Shown here piece by piece: positions 45,868 to 58,699 of a stretch of DNA of 64,000 nt. Position 1 is the first letter of the stretch; the number at the start of each line of letters is the position of its first letter. The stretch comes from Siphonodentalium dalli (taxonomy: Eukaryota > Mollusca > Scaphopoda > Gadilida > Siphonodentaliidae): contig CP136064.1 in NCBI GenBank assembly GCA_032622095.1, positions 172,802,310 through 172,866,309 of the forward strand. Reading direction: 5' to 3'. The position numbers were made by a program, and so were the translations under genes. The notes beneath the pieces are model-generated. The model was not told where the DNA came from. It ran no database searches and worked only from the letters and a program-made list of their open reading frames with translations.

Positions 45868-48800
45868 ATTCAGGAGGGACGGGAATATTTTTGAATGAGG
45901 GATGAAGTTGAGACTGGTTCCATTTTGTTGTATCAGAACATTGAAAATGTACAGGTACCGGATGAAATGGAGCTTCTGCATGCTAGCTCAAGTCAATCGG
46001 ATTGAGTGGGTTACAGTGGAATGTATGGGACGGACTTAGAATCACGCTATCTTGCTATGATGCTGAACACATGTGCTGCCATAGATGTTGGCTGATACTG
46101 TTTCTCAGTTATGCGCAAGTACCGTGGAGTACAAAGTACACCACAGTTTATGTACATTAGAGAAATGAAGCACACGCCACAACTGAAGCAATTAGCTGAT
46201 ATACACGCTGATAAACGCCGAGCATTGAAAGCAACGACGGTATGATATCATACACCATGTCTAATATTCTATGTGAAGTGCGTGCACAACGATTTACAGT
46301 GCGAAATGAGCTGCGAAACGTCCCTAAATAATATTAATGTATGTGAGCTCAGCGTTTTAGTTGGCCTGATATACACCGTTAACGTCGTTTGAGCTCAATC
46401 GAAATTTGTCTAATTACCGTACCTATCTGGTTGAATGTTTCAAGTATATAGTCGATATTAATAAGTTTTATGGTTAAGATTCCCTTGCACGTGCATGGTT
46501 GCATCTGTTAGTACACCATGTACTCTCGGACTTTTATCTAGAATAAAATAGACTTTTCCCTGCATGGAGTTGATAGGAATGAATGCTTATAATAGAAATA
46601 GCAGCTGAGCTAGCAGCCACTGCATAATTTTGGACGCGTGATGTAATGCTGCAGATGTGCTGCACATGTGTTTTCTCAGAAGATTTATGCAGTTCACACA
46701 CAAAGTCAGAGAATATACTGTTTTATTGATCTCGCGAGATTTCATATGTCCCTCTCCCGCGGAGGAGCTCACGCAATATGGCGATATATTGCACACGTGC
46801 ACTCACACTGCAAGCCCTATGTATACATCTGTCCCCTCGCTATGCGCTGGATAGACGACTGCCAGCACGTACATGCTCATGTCTATTTTTTTGGAATAGG
46901 AAACTCAACGGTAAATCCACAAAAATGGCTGTTATCACGTGTCGTTTCTAATCGTGTTTTCTTGTCCAACTTATGTTGATGTATATATTTTGTTCAAGAT
47001 TAATTATGCAACATGGCATAAGCACACCAAACAGAAAACATTTCCTACAAGTTGGATTTGCTTTTGAATTTTAGCTAATGGTATGTCAAACCCGTTTCAG
47101 AAACATGTTTGAATTTACTGTTGGCTACATGTAATTGGCGCAGGATTTGAATGACCAGTGTAACGAGGGGACAGAACTCAGCGTTGCATTTTGATATCCA
47201 CTGTATACCTGGTAGTTGTTGTTGTTGTTGTTGTTGTTTTCAACGCAGGACCCGGGGGGATTTGAAAGGGGCGGAACCCCTCTCCTACAACTCACTTTGG
47301 AATTTAGAAGGGGTCATGCATGGGAATGAAGTAACATTGCGCATGGCATGGTGAGCGCGCGGTGAGTCTTATGCACCGCAAAGAGGGGGCAAAACCCAAA
47401 CAGACAACGGGGGGAAAGGGGGTAGATGTTCTGATTAAATTAAAACCGACTCTATTCGCCAATTCAGTTATTAAGGTATACATTGGAAGGGTCTATTTCT
47501 CAGCGGAAGGGCTGTGCGGGAATTATGAGCAGGCGACAGACAAGTGGAGAAATAATCATATGCATTGGTGGGAAATGTTCAGATAATAAGTGCAACGTTT
47601 GTTGAACGTATTATGTGAACATTTCATATACAGGATAACTACTCAGCAATGAGTATTTAGTAAATAAAGCGTTATCGAGTGAATGGTGATTGACTGATTA
47701 AGAAGCGCGGGTATAGCCACCGGCAAGATATAATGAAAATCCGTGAAAAAAAATATCTATGAACATAAAATTGGTAACATCGGAATCCATATATATCACG
47801 CGGCATGAGCTGGTATTGGAAAGACGCCAGAAGTCTCATACCAGCGGACAGATTACTGTGTGAAGTATCCACGCCAATTATTGGGTAGCTCGTAGAAAAA
47901 CATTAGTTGGTTTTTATGTCGGAGGTAATTCCCAGAACACGGGAGTTCAGCAGTTGCTCTAACCTTTGATGTCCTCTGTAGAGTATATTAGCTGAACACA
48001 GAGGCACCAATTCATCTCCCGGTTATAGTTGGTGTATTTCTTCTCCGAACTTTCTGATTGATCAGGAGGTGCGAGATATAATTGTTTTTGGGTAAAGAGA
48101 CCATTCAACAGCAGATCTTGTCACTAGGAATGTTTCTCTTGTTTTCACGAACTGGGGCATAAAATGAACAACCATAAGACACCCACTCACGATATAGGGG
48201 ATCTGACAATATTTTAGCGCTTCACAAAAAAAGACATAACGTGGTAAGAGAGCGGCGAGATAGATGTTTATTCCTCAAAATACGGCGACTATTTATTATA
48301 GTACAATATATATATCTATACAAAATAAATTATGACATAAATTAAACACACAATGCAATAGCTAATTTATTATCAAGATACCAAGCGGTCGGATGACTTA
48401 CCAGTCACCATATCTAAACCGAATAATAGCTCGTATGTCACTATACATATAATGTAAGGATAATTATAGTAGGACAATAAGACAAGAGCCATATCTATAA
48501 CAGTAGGACCAATTATCGCATTGTATTCTTCGTGCAATAAATTAGATATAGAAAGTTTCTCTTGTCCCGGTGACCACAATGAGGTTGATAAAATTGCATT
48601 CAATTTCTTTGGCATGTTATAGATGCCGTTTTAATCACTTGAATATGATGATAATGTATTGTCATGTGTCTGCTATATTATTTCCACAATTGCATGTACG
48701 CTATCGTTGGCAGACATCATTGTTGTATGATTTGCTTTAATAGATCTTATTTAATGTTCTGTGATGAACATCATGTATAGCGCATTTCGAGAATTCAAAG

Positions 48801-50099
48801 TGTTAAATATAAGCGACTCTTTTATAGCATAGTTAATCCAGGTACAACGGCATGGCATGTCTCCAAAATAAACGATGGTACTGCAATAATGCATTGCAAT
48901 ATGTGCACATGTATGATGAATATTGCATGCCGACCGGCACCAAGCAATAATCGAATGTATGTTTCTACCCACTGGATATCGCTATAAAAAATACCCCATC
49001 AGCAGGCTCCACTAGAAAAGCGCATTTATCTCTGTCGAAAACCCTGCCAGAATCATTGAAATGGTATCATACCGGTATGCTTTATGGTTTCATCCCGTGG
49101 CACATATTCACGGGGGTATCCTTAAACAGTGGCTTTCTCGATAAGATCTATGTGATTTCATGCTTGTGCACAGTTTAAATTTACTCTCATTAACCCTGTT
49201 GGGATCGTCCCTTCGAACAAACGTCTTCGTGACGAAAAAAATAGGCAGAATACAGTGCGGATCTTTACTCATCTTAATATTTTATCGAATGAGTTGCGGG
49301 CGGCGCCAGGATACATTTCACAATACAATTCTGACGATACGATACGTATCGCGATATAATCCACCCAGAAAGTTAGAAAGGCAAGATACAAATGGCAACA
49401 TATGAATGTAAGGACAGAGTGGAACATTCAATAGAGAAATTGTTGTGTGGTCTCTGCAGTCTTATTTATACTGGTAGCACAGAACTTTAAATATAGTTCC
49501 TTTAGTGTTATGCTTCTTTATGTCATATAATCTGTCAATTTTGTTCTTGTTATTCTATGTTAATGTACATTTGACCATACCTGGTATAACTTACTAATAA
49601 ACTTGGTTGACTGATTGATTGATGAAGTAAAGCAGAGGTCAGCTTCCAGTATACCTGCGCGCAGCCAATAGACCCACTAACTATATCCGGCCCATAAATA
49701 TGCGAGTCGAGTAGAGGTAAACGTTTCTCGTATCAAACGAATACAGATGTTTTCTTGATTAACAGTTTCGTCGTTACATGTCATCACCAGCACGAAGATT
49801 GTACAAAAACACGCGAAAGCATCTTCGTGCATACACATGTGCCAATGATTATTTCGGACAACGCCGTGATGTTGATCTACATTATGGCGGAGGAATGTGC
49901 CGGTTGGTGGTGGGGATAACCGTATTATTGGCAGCTGACCCGAAGTCAACCCGTATACACAAGATTAATGTGAGCACAAGCTGTCTTAGCTTATGAACAT
50001 ATGATAAATATACATGGGTTTCTTGATAAACGGTGGTATGTTTTACCCTCCCAAATTCTGGGCTACCTTTATAGCAGTTTATATTATCATGCATGGTAC
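45868..50099. other. Long unclassified region
   Basis: About 4.2 kb without recognisable genes. Contains a (GTT)n run (47215-47238) and at 47440-47590 a sequence with an open frame (YIGRVYFSAEGLCGNYEQA) that loosely matches 56945-57080, probably another dispersed repeat. A minus-strand frame at 48373-48615 with a hydrophobic stretch and a donor-like GTAAGT inside is noted under findings. Confidence 0.4.
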
Positions 50100-50756
50100 A
50101 ATAATTTTGACCCACCCATGAAACCTCCCAAATTCTTTACTATTGGTCCAAGAAAAACTAAGCATCTTACACTGCAGAATTCGCAACTACTGTAGTGATC
50201 TCAAATCAGTTATGTACAACCATTTTATCTCTAAATGCATATGTGGATACGAAGTCGAAGATACCTTTCGTTACCTCTTTGAGCGCCCCCTGTATGTAAC
50301 CGAAAGATGCGAACTTTTCGACAAGATTGCAACCCACCAATTTATAATATCTAACATTTCCTCCTAACTCACAGAGGGATATCATCAAAATCGAATCGAC
50401 GCAATGAAATTATTTTCCATTTTGTTCATTCATATATACCTTTTATCATCGAAACGATTTAATTAGGCCCTATCTGCAGAAAATATTTGCGATCATCCCG
50501 TGCGTTACATATATTGACTATCTCAGATGAAATTTCAAAAGCAGAAGGGTATATAGGACTGACAGCAACCACACACACACCACAAACACACCACGTTTCA
50601 TCCTGTATATATGTTATGTTCGTCATCTACAGTGCATGTATTTATTAATATGTTATAATAATGCGAGAGGGGTGGATGTAAGTTGTCAAAACGTGTGCCC
50701 TGGTCCCTCTTGTAATATTAGTTTACAATAAAAATATGTTTAAACAAAAAAAAAAT
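50100..50756 (+). pseudogene. LINE 3' remnant: polymerase C-terminus plus 3' UTR and tail
   Basis: Coding remnant (to about 50367) with SILHCRIRNYCSDLKS, then CICGYEVEDTFRYLFERPLY, the zinc-binding C-terminal motif (CxCGxxE...HYLFxCPLY) of many animal LINE reverse transcriptases; here His and one Cys are changed to Arg. A frame change lies near 50150. The 3' UTR follows and ends GTCCCTCTTGTAATATTAG, AATAAAAATATGTTTAAAC and an A run (50746-50755), giving the true 3' end of the family whose solo tails are scattered in the window. Confidence 0.7.
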
Positions 50757-50984
50757 AGTTTTGACTATTTCTGACTGTAAAATAAGTGGGCTCACGGGGT
50801 CCATTCTAGTTATTTCGCGGTAATGGAAAATGTACAGATGCTGGTGTTATGTTGCTAAATCTACGGTAACATGGTGTGTGTGACACTGACGGTTCAGTGT
50901 CTATATCGTCGAACGAAACAATCGTACATGCCTTATGCGAACCACCGCGTAATAAATAGCTGATTGACTTATATAAACAACAAT

Positions 50985-51365
50985 GGTATGGATATATGGC
51001 TAGCTCAAATAAATTAACTTTTTATAGGTGCATTAGAGAACAGTTTACCCGTCCTAAATTCCTCGGTATTGACAACAACGATATTGTTATGCATTTAGAG
51101 AGGTTCAGGTCCAGAAACCGTCTGTTGCCGGTGGAAACTGTGTCCTGGACAAACACAATATAACGAGAGATGATGGAATCGGAGATGAATTTCATTTTAT
51201 ATTAGTATATATGCCCAAACCTGAAAGATCTGAGTTCAAGATATATAAAGAAATATTACTATAAAAGACCCTTCACATTGAAGCCAACCGACATATTCAA
51301 TAGCGGTAATAAACGAACGCTTACTAATCTTGCTCTACTATTAAGAAAGCCCAATCAATAACGAG
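50985..51365 (+). pseudogene. LINE polymerase C-terminal remnant with GDEFH motif
   Basis: Reads SNKLTFYRCI, RFRSRNRLLPVETVSW, then in a shifted frame GIGDEFHFIL and KRPFTLKPTDIFNSGN. The pattern FRxxxHxLPVExGxW...GDEFHYLxxC...R is typical of the C-terminal region of LINE polymerases in aquatic invertebrates. Stops and shifts make it dead. Different family from the remnant at 50100. Confidence 0.7.
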
Positions 51366-52695
51366 GATCTCCTGAGTCATACCAAAAAACATATACCAAA
51401 CTACCCAAACCCTCTGATTACTGACCACATATCCCCAGTCTATGTAAACATACACTCAGATTCATACTGATACTGAGTCTATTGCATTCCCATCAACTTT
51501 TCATTTCTGAACGGTTGTGAGCTTCCCCCAAATTACGTCACACCACACTAAATATAAATCTGAAATTAGTTGTGATTGACAGGCGTAAACATGGTCACGT
51601 GCCAGTGCCGTCATGGCCGCTTCAACCACGTGAAGCCGATTCTAAGAATCGGAATTAATAGTTGCAGGGTTTGTGACTTTTCGTTCGGCGGTTGTTTTAC
51701 TGACAATAAAGGGAAGCAGCTAGCTTCCGGGATCCAAAATAATATGTACAATAACTAAGACAGATCTTCTTGAAATTATAAAAAGTGTCACTTTATGTGG
51801 ATCTCTTGGACTCAGAACGAATTATTTTTTAGATTGGCAAGGCGATTTGTCGCCCATGTTGTCAAAAAATAACACAAATCAACGGCCACGAATCAAAAAT
51901 ACATGAATGTCGGGATTATCTGCTAAAACAACTACAGAACTAAAAAAAAGTTAAATGACATAACAAAACGATCTATCAGTTCCCCAGTACCGGCAGTAGT
52001 ACCACCGCAGCCAAAACGAGCGAAGAACAACACAATTCTACCACCAACCCCACCGAAACCCTCCCGACCTCACACAGCCGTATTATTAGCTCCAAAGATT
52101 GGCCAGTTGTACCATAATTACAGTTGCCTGCAATCCAAATTCCGGTGATTCTTGATTTTAAACTTTCGACCGCTCGTCAACAATCTACTTTATTTGTCGA
52201 TTTGTGAATTTCTCTTCCGGTATAACATGACGTCATGGATACTATTTTAACAACATTTAGCCACACCTTCGGAATTTCCACACCGAGAGCACGTGACATG
52301 TTACTAGTTTTTTATTGGGGCACACATTTCTTGGAGCTAAGTTTTGATTGGCGGTAATTACAAGGAATCCCGGGTTTGGGAAATAAAAACTGAACGAAAG
52401 GTCGTCAGACCCACTATTTTTTATATGTGGGTATGTAGTTTACTCCGGACTGACATATCCCATGCTATATTGCCGTATATCTATTCATATAATTCACTGC
52501 ACGCGCATGCACAATCCAAATGTATTGAAATTTAACGTTCCATTCTATATGTCAAAATGACGACGATTCTATCAATAAATTGAAAATTGACAACGAAAAA
52601 CCGACAATTAAGATAACGAGCGATGGGAAATCTAAAAGCGAGAAGCGCTCACATATGTAAAGTGTATGGGGATAAGTTTCGTGTTATAACATTAA
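51366..52695. other. Unclassified region with two possible coding relics
   Basis: 51576-51758 (plus) encodes CQCRHGRFNHVKPILRIG and VCDFSFGGCFTDNKGKQL. 51930-52147 (plus, no ATG) encodes a proline-rich stretch (SSPVPAVVPPQPKRAKNN, ILPPTPPKPSRPH). They are in line and may be parts of one decayed gene or retroelement; no family recognised. Confidence 0.35.
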
Positions 52696-53059
52696 CCCTT
52701 TACCCAACAGAAGGGCCCTGTGCCAATGCATTCTCTTATATATGCGAGTCGACCATAGGTCGCCTCGCATATATAAGAGAATGCATTGGCTTAACACATT
52801 AAAAATTATAAAATTGTTAAAGAATGTAAGATTTTTTTTAGGCCAATGCATTCTCTTATATATGCGAGGCGACCTATGGTCGACTCGCATATATAAGAGA
52901 ATGCATTGGCACAGGGCATAACTGTAACTATCACAATGTGGTCAAGGAGCCGGTTCCAATCATATCCATATTTGTATGGTTCTATTGAGACAGACCGAAG
53001 ATATTTTAGGCTGTTGAAGCTTTATTTGGCCGGTTTTGGCCGGTTTGTTGGGTAAAGGG
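52696..53059 (-). mobile_element. piggyBac-type MITE with nested palindromes (copy 2)
   Basis: 364 bp, inverted relative to 35625-36014. TTAA at 52692-52695 and 53060-53063, ends CCCTTTACCCAACA, both 67-bp palindromes present, spacer shorter. Near-identical to copy 1. Confidence 0.85.
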
Positions 53060-53063
53060 TTAA

Positions 53064-53469
53064 ACCGACAACTAACCCATATAATTCGACCGTCTATAGT
53101 AAAACACAGTTTAGGGAGTCTAGACCTCAGATGACGAATCCGTTTTTTCTGGACCGCGATTTTCAATTGTTACAACCAGTTCAATGGGTGGAGCTGTAAA
53201 TAATCTCGATTGAGGGCGTATCGGCTTGGGTGTTATCATGCCATATACGACACATGAGTTGTTATAAGCGCGCCCATATTCGTATTAATTGAGGGTGTGT
53301 CAATAACTATTCTGCCTGCCTCAGTTTCGTGTGCTTATAGTAACAGGACAGTTTGACTGCATGATCATCTTACCTAATATAGTTGTCAATCAGCTGACCA
53401 TGAATGACCACAAACGCCCTCTATAAGACCCCGGTTTACCTGGACCGTCAAATTAGGGCTTAAACTCGG
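53064..53469. other. Unclassified region
   Basis: No features recognised. Confidence 0.4.
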
Positions 53470-54010
53470 TGGTTTAAAGATACGGGCGGCGTTGGCGCTG
53501 GGTATGCTGTTAAAATATTCACATCCGTCAAAAACCACCATAAACAGAAAGAATAGTAAATTTTGACAGACTTTGTTCATATACCAATAAGAAATATGGC
53601 ATAAACAGTATGTTATTGTCAATTTCCCCCCCTTTGTTATGTAAACAAAGGCAAAAAAAAAAACGTTACGTTTCCTCGCTTTTGTTTAGATCCGGATATG
53701 GTAAACATAAAGAGCGTTATTTGTTACTGTTTTCCTGATATGGAAATAATAAAGAGCGTTTATATCATTTTTGTGTGATTAACCAATAGAATTGCGCTGT
53801 GTTATGTAAACAGAAGCTCAACTTCTGTAACACGAGCAGGCTCTTGTTTACGTACATCATCGTACGTCTTGACGACAATATACTATTTACGCGCTGATTA
53901 TGTTTGGCATATGAACAAAACTATATATATTTTAATATTCCTTCTGTTGATGGCGATTTGAACAAATATGAATATCTCTGCAACGAACGCCACCCGTGCC
54001 TTTAAACTGG
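53470..54010 (+). repeat. Diverged duplication, unit 1
   Basis: Matches 54640-55010 and then 55820-55941. Shared phrases in order: TTAAA(G/A)xTACGGG, AAAAACC(A/G)CCA(T/C)AAACAG, CTGATATGGAA, AATAAAGAGCGTTTATATCAT, CAGGCTCTTG, GGAACAAATATGAATAT/TTGAACAAATATGAATAT and CCCGTGCCTTTAA. The TTAA at 54002-54005 is the empty counterpart of the MITE site at 55938. Confidence 0.75.
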
Positions 54011-54639
54011 ATATGACAAATCTGCCCAATCAATTGGTGGCCGTATTATATAGTGCCTATTCTGCTACCGTGTGACCGATAATTCGTGGGACCATAAATC
54101 TACCTTGATCGATATGCGATGGTTGTGTGTTTTACTGAATTTAGTTGAAGGAGGTCGTATTTCGTCCATATATATTATGACTGTTCATACAAACGAGAAC
54201 AAACTCAATGGAGTCCTATTTGTTGTGACGATTAGTGCTTCGCAATTACAGTTGGAACGAACACATAGTTCGATTATGTTGTGCCATATCGGCAAGTGTG
54301 ACTCTTAAAGGGACTAAATGCAATCGAAGGAGGTTCATGCGAAATAACCTAAAAGTCTGTATATCAACTATCATCAACCAGTACATACAAAATAGATTGT
54401 TCTTATTTTCATTAATAATAACTCCACAAGGATATTTCGCACATTGAAACCATTGTTATGTAAACGTTACAGTGGAATTACCAATACAAATAAAACTTTG
54501 ACGGTAAATATTGGAAACGGTCAAAGCGTTGACTTTAATATGCTGAAAATCATATTCAGACTAATATTTCTGAACTTACTGCACGTTTAGTGATGTTTGT
54601 TGATAACTAACTGTAACATTTATGTTTACATAACAATGG
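54011..54639. other. Unclassified region
   Basis: Only short open frames without recognised domains. Confidence 0.4.
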
Positions 54640-55010
54640 TTTAAAAGTACGGGAGGCCATGGTGGTGGATATGCTGTGAAAATATTTCCACCGGTCAAAA
54701 ACCGCCACAAACAGAAAGAATATTAAAATGTATAGACATATTTTATTTGTCGGTATACAAATAAGAAATATCGCATATAAACAGTTTGTTATTGTCATAT
54801 GTTTGACCATTGTTATGTAAACAAAAGTTACTTTCTTGGTGTTTGTTTATATTATGATGGTAAACATATAGAGCGTTCTTTGTTGCTGAATTCCTGATAT
54901 GGAACTAATAAAGAGCGTTTATATCATTTGTGTGTGATTAGCCAGTAACACTGTGCTGTCTTCTGTAACACAATCAGGCTCTTGCTTAGGTAAAATATAG
55001 TAGGTCTTTA
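54640..55010 (+). repeat. Diverged duplication, unit 2 (left part)
   Basis: Counterpart of the left part of 53470-54010. It is cut at about 55010, where a LINE remnant has inserted; the unit resumes at about 55820. Confidence 0.75.
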
Positions 55011-55819
55011 TGATAATAATGCTTTATTCTCTGATCCAGGTTACATGCTAGGATATTGAGACAGAAGTATATACAAAGAAGATGAAGCATATAAACAATA
55101 TTTACATCCGGTTTTACATGGTCTCAAAACCTTACATACAATTACATGTGCAATTTATATAATAAGTGTGTTGCTGTCGAGATAGCGGGTTATATTACAT
55201 TTATATGTTGTGTATCATGTGTATACGGTAGATTCATTGCTTGTGCGATAACAACAACAACAACAACTTCAACCATGTTATGTGTTGCGAGTCTTTTCTA
55301 CTTCGCTAAATATAGTTTTGATAAAAGAACATAACTTGCGTAGGAAATGTGGGTCATTTGAGTTCAGAACGTCACTCATTATTACTACATTAGCCCGTTC
55401 AGCATGTCTATTTTGGATTAGATGAGATATTTGAGTCTTGAATTTGTTACATTCTAAAAGGTAATGAAATTCATCTCCTATTTGACTCTTGCTACACAAA
55501 ATTCATTTCCTGTCCTTATGGTCTGTGTTATCCCATCTTCCGGTTTCGATTGGTAATTTATGATTGGATGTTCGAAATTTACATAAAATTGTTCGATTTT
55601 TGTAGTTCAGTAGGTCGAGATATTTCTCAAAGTAAATTTCGTGTTTGAATATCTGGTAAATCCCCCCCCCCCCCCCTACTGGAACCGTTGTTCATATCAG
55701 CTCTCCAGGTTAATTTGAATTGATTTATTATACTACAGCGCACATAATCCAGAAATTGGTTCGGGTTTTGTATTCTTTGAGCATCTATTAAGTGGCATTG
55801 ATTACATGATTGATAGCAT
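55010..55819 (-). pseudogene. LINE C-terminal remnant inserted into the duplication
   Basis: On the minus strand: FKHEIYFEKYLDLLNY, then LCKFRTSNHKLPIETGRW, an in-frame stop, then SQIGDEFHYLLECNKF and FLRKLCSFIKTIF. This is the standard C-terminal region of a LINE polymerase (LCKFRTSNHxLPIETGRW...GDEFHYLLxC). The 3' end reads CAGAGAATAAAGCATTATTAT near 55010. A run of 15 C at 55662-55676 breaks the frame. The interruption of unit 2 dates it after the duplication. Confidence 0.8.
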
Positions 55820-55941
55820 GCTGTTTACGCGATGGTCATGGTATATATGAACGAAACTGTGTGCGTTTTAATGTTTTTCTGTTAACGGTGATTGGAACAA
55901 ATATGAATATTTTCGACAACTAAGGCCTCCCGTGCCTTTAA
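55820..55941 (+). repeat. Diverged duplication, unit 2 (right part)
   Basis: Resumes the match to unit 1 (GGAACAAATATGAATATTTT, CCCGTGCCTTTAA) and ends at the TTAA occupied by the next MITE. Confidence 0.7.
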
Positions 55942-56309
55942 CCCTTTACCCAACAAACCGGCCAAAACCGGCCAAATAAAGCTTCAACAGCCTAAACTAT
56001 CTTCGGTCTGTCTCAATAGAACCATACAAGTATGGATATCAATGGAACCGGCTCCTTGACCACATTGTGATGGTTACAGTTATGCCCTGTGCCAAAGCAT
56101 TCTCTTATATATGCGAGTCGACCATAGGTCGCCTCGCATATATAAGAGAATGCATTGGCCTAAAAAAAAAAATTCTTACATTCTTTAACAATTTTATAAT
56201 TTTTAATGTGTTAAGCCAATGCATTCTCTTATATATGCGAGGCGACCTATGGTCGACTCGCATATATAGGAGAATGCATTGGCACAGGGCCCTTCTGTTG
56301 GGTAAAGGG
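55942..56309 (+). mobile_element. piggyBac-type MITE with nested palindromes (copy 3)
   Basis: 368 bp, same orientation as copy 1, TTAA at 55938-55941 and 56310-56313. Two small differences in the palindromes (CCAAAGC at the left, TATAGGAG at the right). Inserted in the TTAA whose empty version survives in unit 1 of the duplication. Confidence 0.85.
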
Positions 56310-58699
56310 TTAAACACACGAACTATCGTTATTGGAGAACTATCAAATTTTATAATAACAAATGTTATCTATTTATCCATGTTGTTCTCATTAGTGATGT
56401 TTTTACAGACTTATATATGCTGTGCACATTTACCCACTGTAAATGCATTGGGGCCCTTTAAAACATGGTTATATGATATTCTCTGAATGATTATTTTTCT
56501 GACGAAATTGTTAGTATGTTGATGTGCATTTACCGACACTATATGAATATGCGGTTTACGTTACCGCCTATACAAAGTGTAGATTGTATATCCATATGCA
56601 CATCGCTGATCCTCAGTACATGATTGATGGTGCCACATGTGCATCACTCGCTTTTATCTCATTTAAGAGAAAACGGTGTTTATCACATGCTCCATGAGTA
56701 ACAATCGTACTCTGAAGCATGGGTCGAATCTAGTCTCCAGGCGGATTCTGCTCTCATTAGAGAGGTTTCGCAAACACACAGTTAAAGAGACCCAAAGCAT
56801 GAGTATATGAGTAATCTGTTCGTACATTCGAAAAAACGGCAAAAAGAACAATATATAATGGTATAATGCACAGACACCGTTGCAACGTACACAAATAATT
56901 TGTAGCACATTAAACCTTTCTTTACTAAATTCTTTACTAAATTCTTCCGTCCAGTTGTAAAAGTATATATTGGTATGGTCTATCAGTCATTTGGAGGGAT
57001 ACCCATGAAAAACGAGCAGACCGCAGATATACGAAAATATAATAAAAATGCAGAAGGACTACTATTAACTGGTGGGACATGTTCACATAAGTTAAAAAAC
57101 GACCTTATATGAACATGACTGTTTAGTAAAGAAAGGTTAAACTATGGTTTCTGCTCGTAGCCACTCCAAAAAGTGTTATGAGCCCCACTCTTTTATTACG
57201 ATATTTCGTGAGATGAGAAACGGAAGACTTTCCTATCGTATCGGTTTATTTGTGTTGTCCTATAATATTTCGGTAATCTACAGAGACACCGATTACTCTC
57301 CCGAGTATCATATCTGTCTGACCAGCGTGCACGGATAGATTGAGTGTCCGCGTCCAATCTGTTTCATTGGAACTTTTAAATTCGAATTTACCCGAGACTC
57401 GTGTAAACTTAAACTATACTATAGTTCGAAGACACAATGCCAATTAATCTCGTTATGGGTGAGATATATATTTGTTTGACACCCCAATTGAGAAAGGAAA
57501 ATATATATGTTAGAGCCTCATCGGACAATCAATAACCGATGTACATGTATATGCATCCGTATACTATATAGATGTAGTAGATAAAGTTTACACCTAGCTG
57601 CTGACAAAGTTTGTTTGACTCAATCACGCAATGACCTCAAGGAAGAGCGAGAGATGGGGTGGTATCTTGTCTGGATAGACGATCTTTTTGCAGATTTAGT
57701 TCAGTTTTCATGACGTCAGAAAGCCACTGAGCCTCGATTATGATCGCCCATGCACTACAACATATTTCCATTAATAGTACACACTCAGCGTTTTCTTTTC
57801 ACGTATATACACTGGCAGTTGTAACCGGTTTTCGGCTGTTTTGAAACCGTCGCATGGGTAGATGCATATTGTCCCGATAAATAAAGACACGCGATTCCCG
57901 AAACTCTGCCAAATCTCGCTGCTAACTGGTAACTAACTACCCACGACCTTGGCCTTATAAACGTAAGAAGAGAAGCCAATAAAATATATTATATATGTAA
58001 CAAGATGTTGGTATTTCTGCTCTCGATGTAATTATCATGACAATCCATCGTTTGTTTCGGCTAATCGTGATTTCTGGTCGTATATTTTCATCGGCATTCT
58101 CACGCATGTACAGTGCATGTACTTACGGTTCAAATGCGTATGCACATGATTCCACCCGATGGGTATTATTGAATCGAAACTTCTGCCCATGACGTTTACT
58201 TTACAGCTGGTCTTGTTCGTATTCTTCGTGCACTGTTAGAAAATACTGTCGGTTTGACGGTGTCGGACCGTCCTAATCTGACGGTCCCATACCGTTTCAT
58301 CGGTTGTAAGGTGAATCTCCTTGTTTTATGCGCCCTCAAAATGTTCAAAGTAAAAAATGTGCCTGTTTCCAAGTTCATGTCAAAATTCAACAATATATTT
58401 ATCGGCGACCAAATTATATACGGCAGTGACTGCAAATAAATACTACTACTACTACTACTGCATACAGTATGACTGAATCTGACTGCTGATATTTAATATT
58501 TATTATTAGTTGTTTGTATTCAGTGTAATGATCCGGTATATTCATTCTGTGCAATGAACAGATCCGTCTTGTCTTGTGTCCGTAATTAAATTACGTTACT
58601 TTCATGAGCCCTTATCCTTAACATTTACGAATTTCTTTCTCAATGTCATCGCTGCGCTGAACACACAATTATTTTTTGGGAAAATGTGATCTATATAAC
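56310..58699. other. Unclassified region
   Basis: About 2.4 kb without recognisable genes. A (TAC)n microsatellite is at 58441-58459. Sequence around 56945-57080 loosely resembles 47440-47590. Confidence 0.4.
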
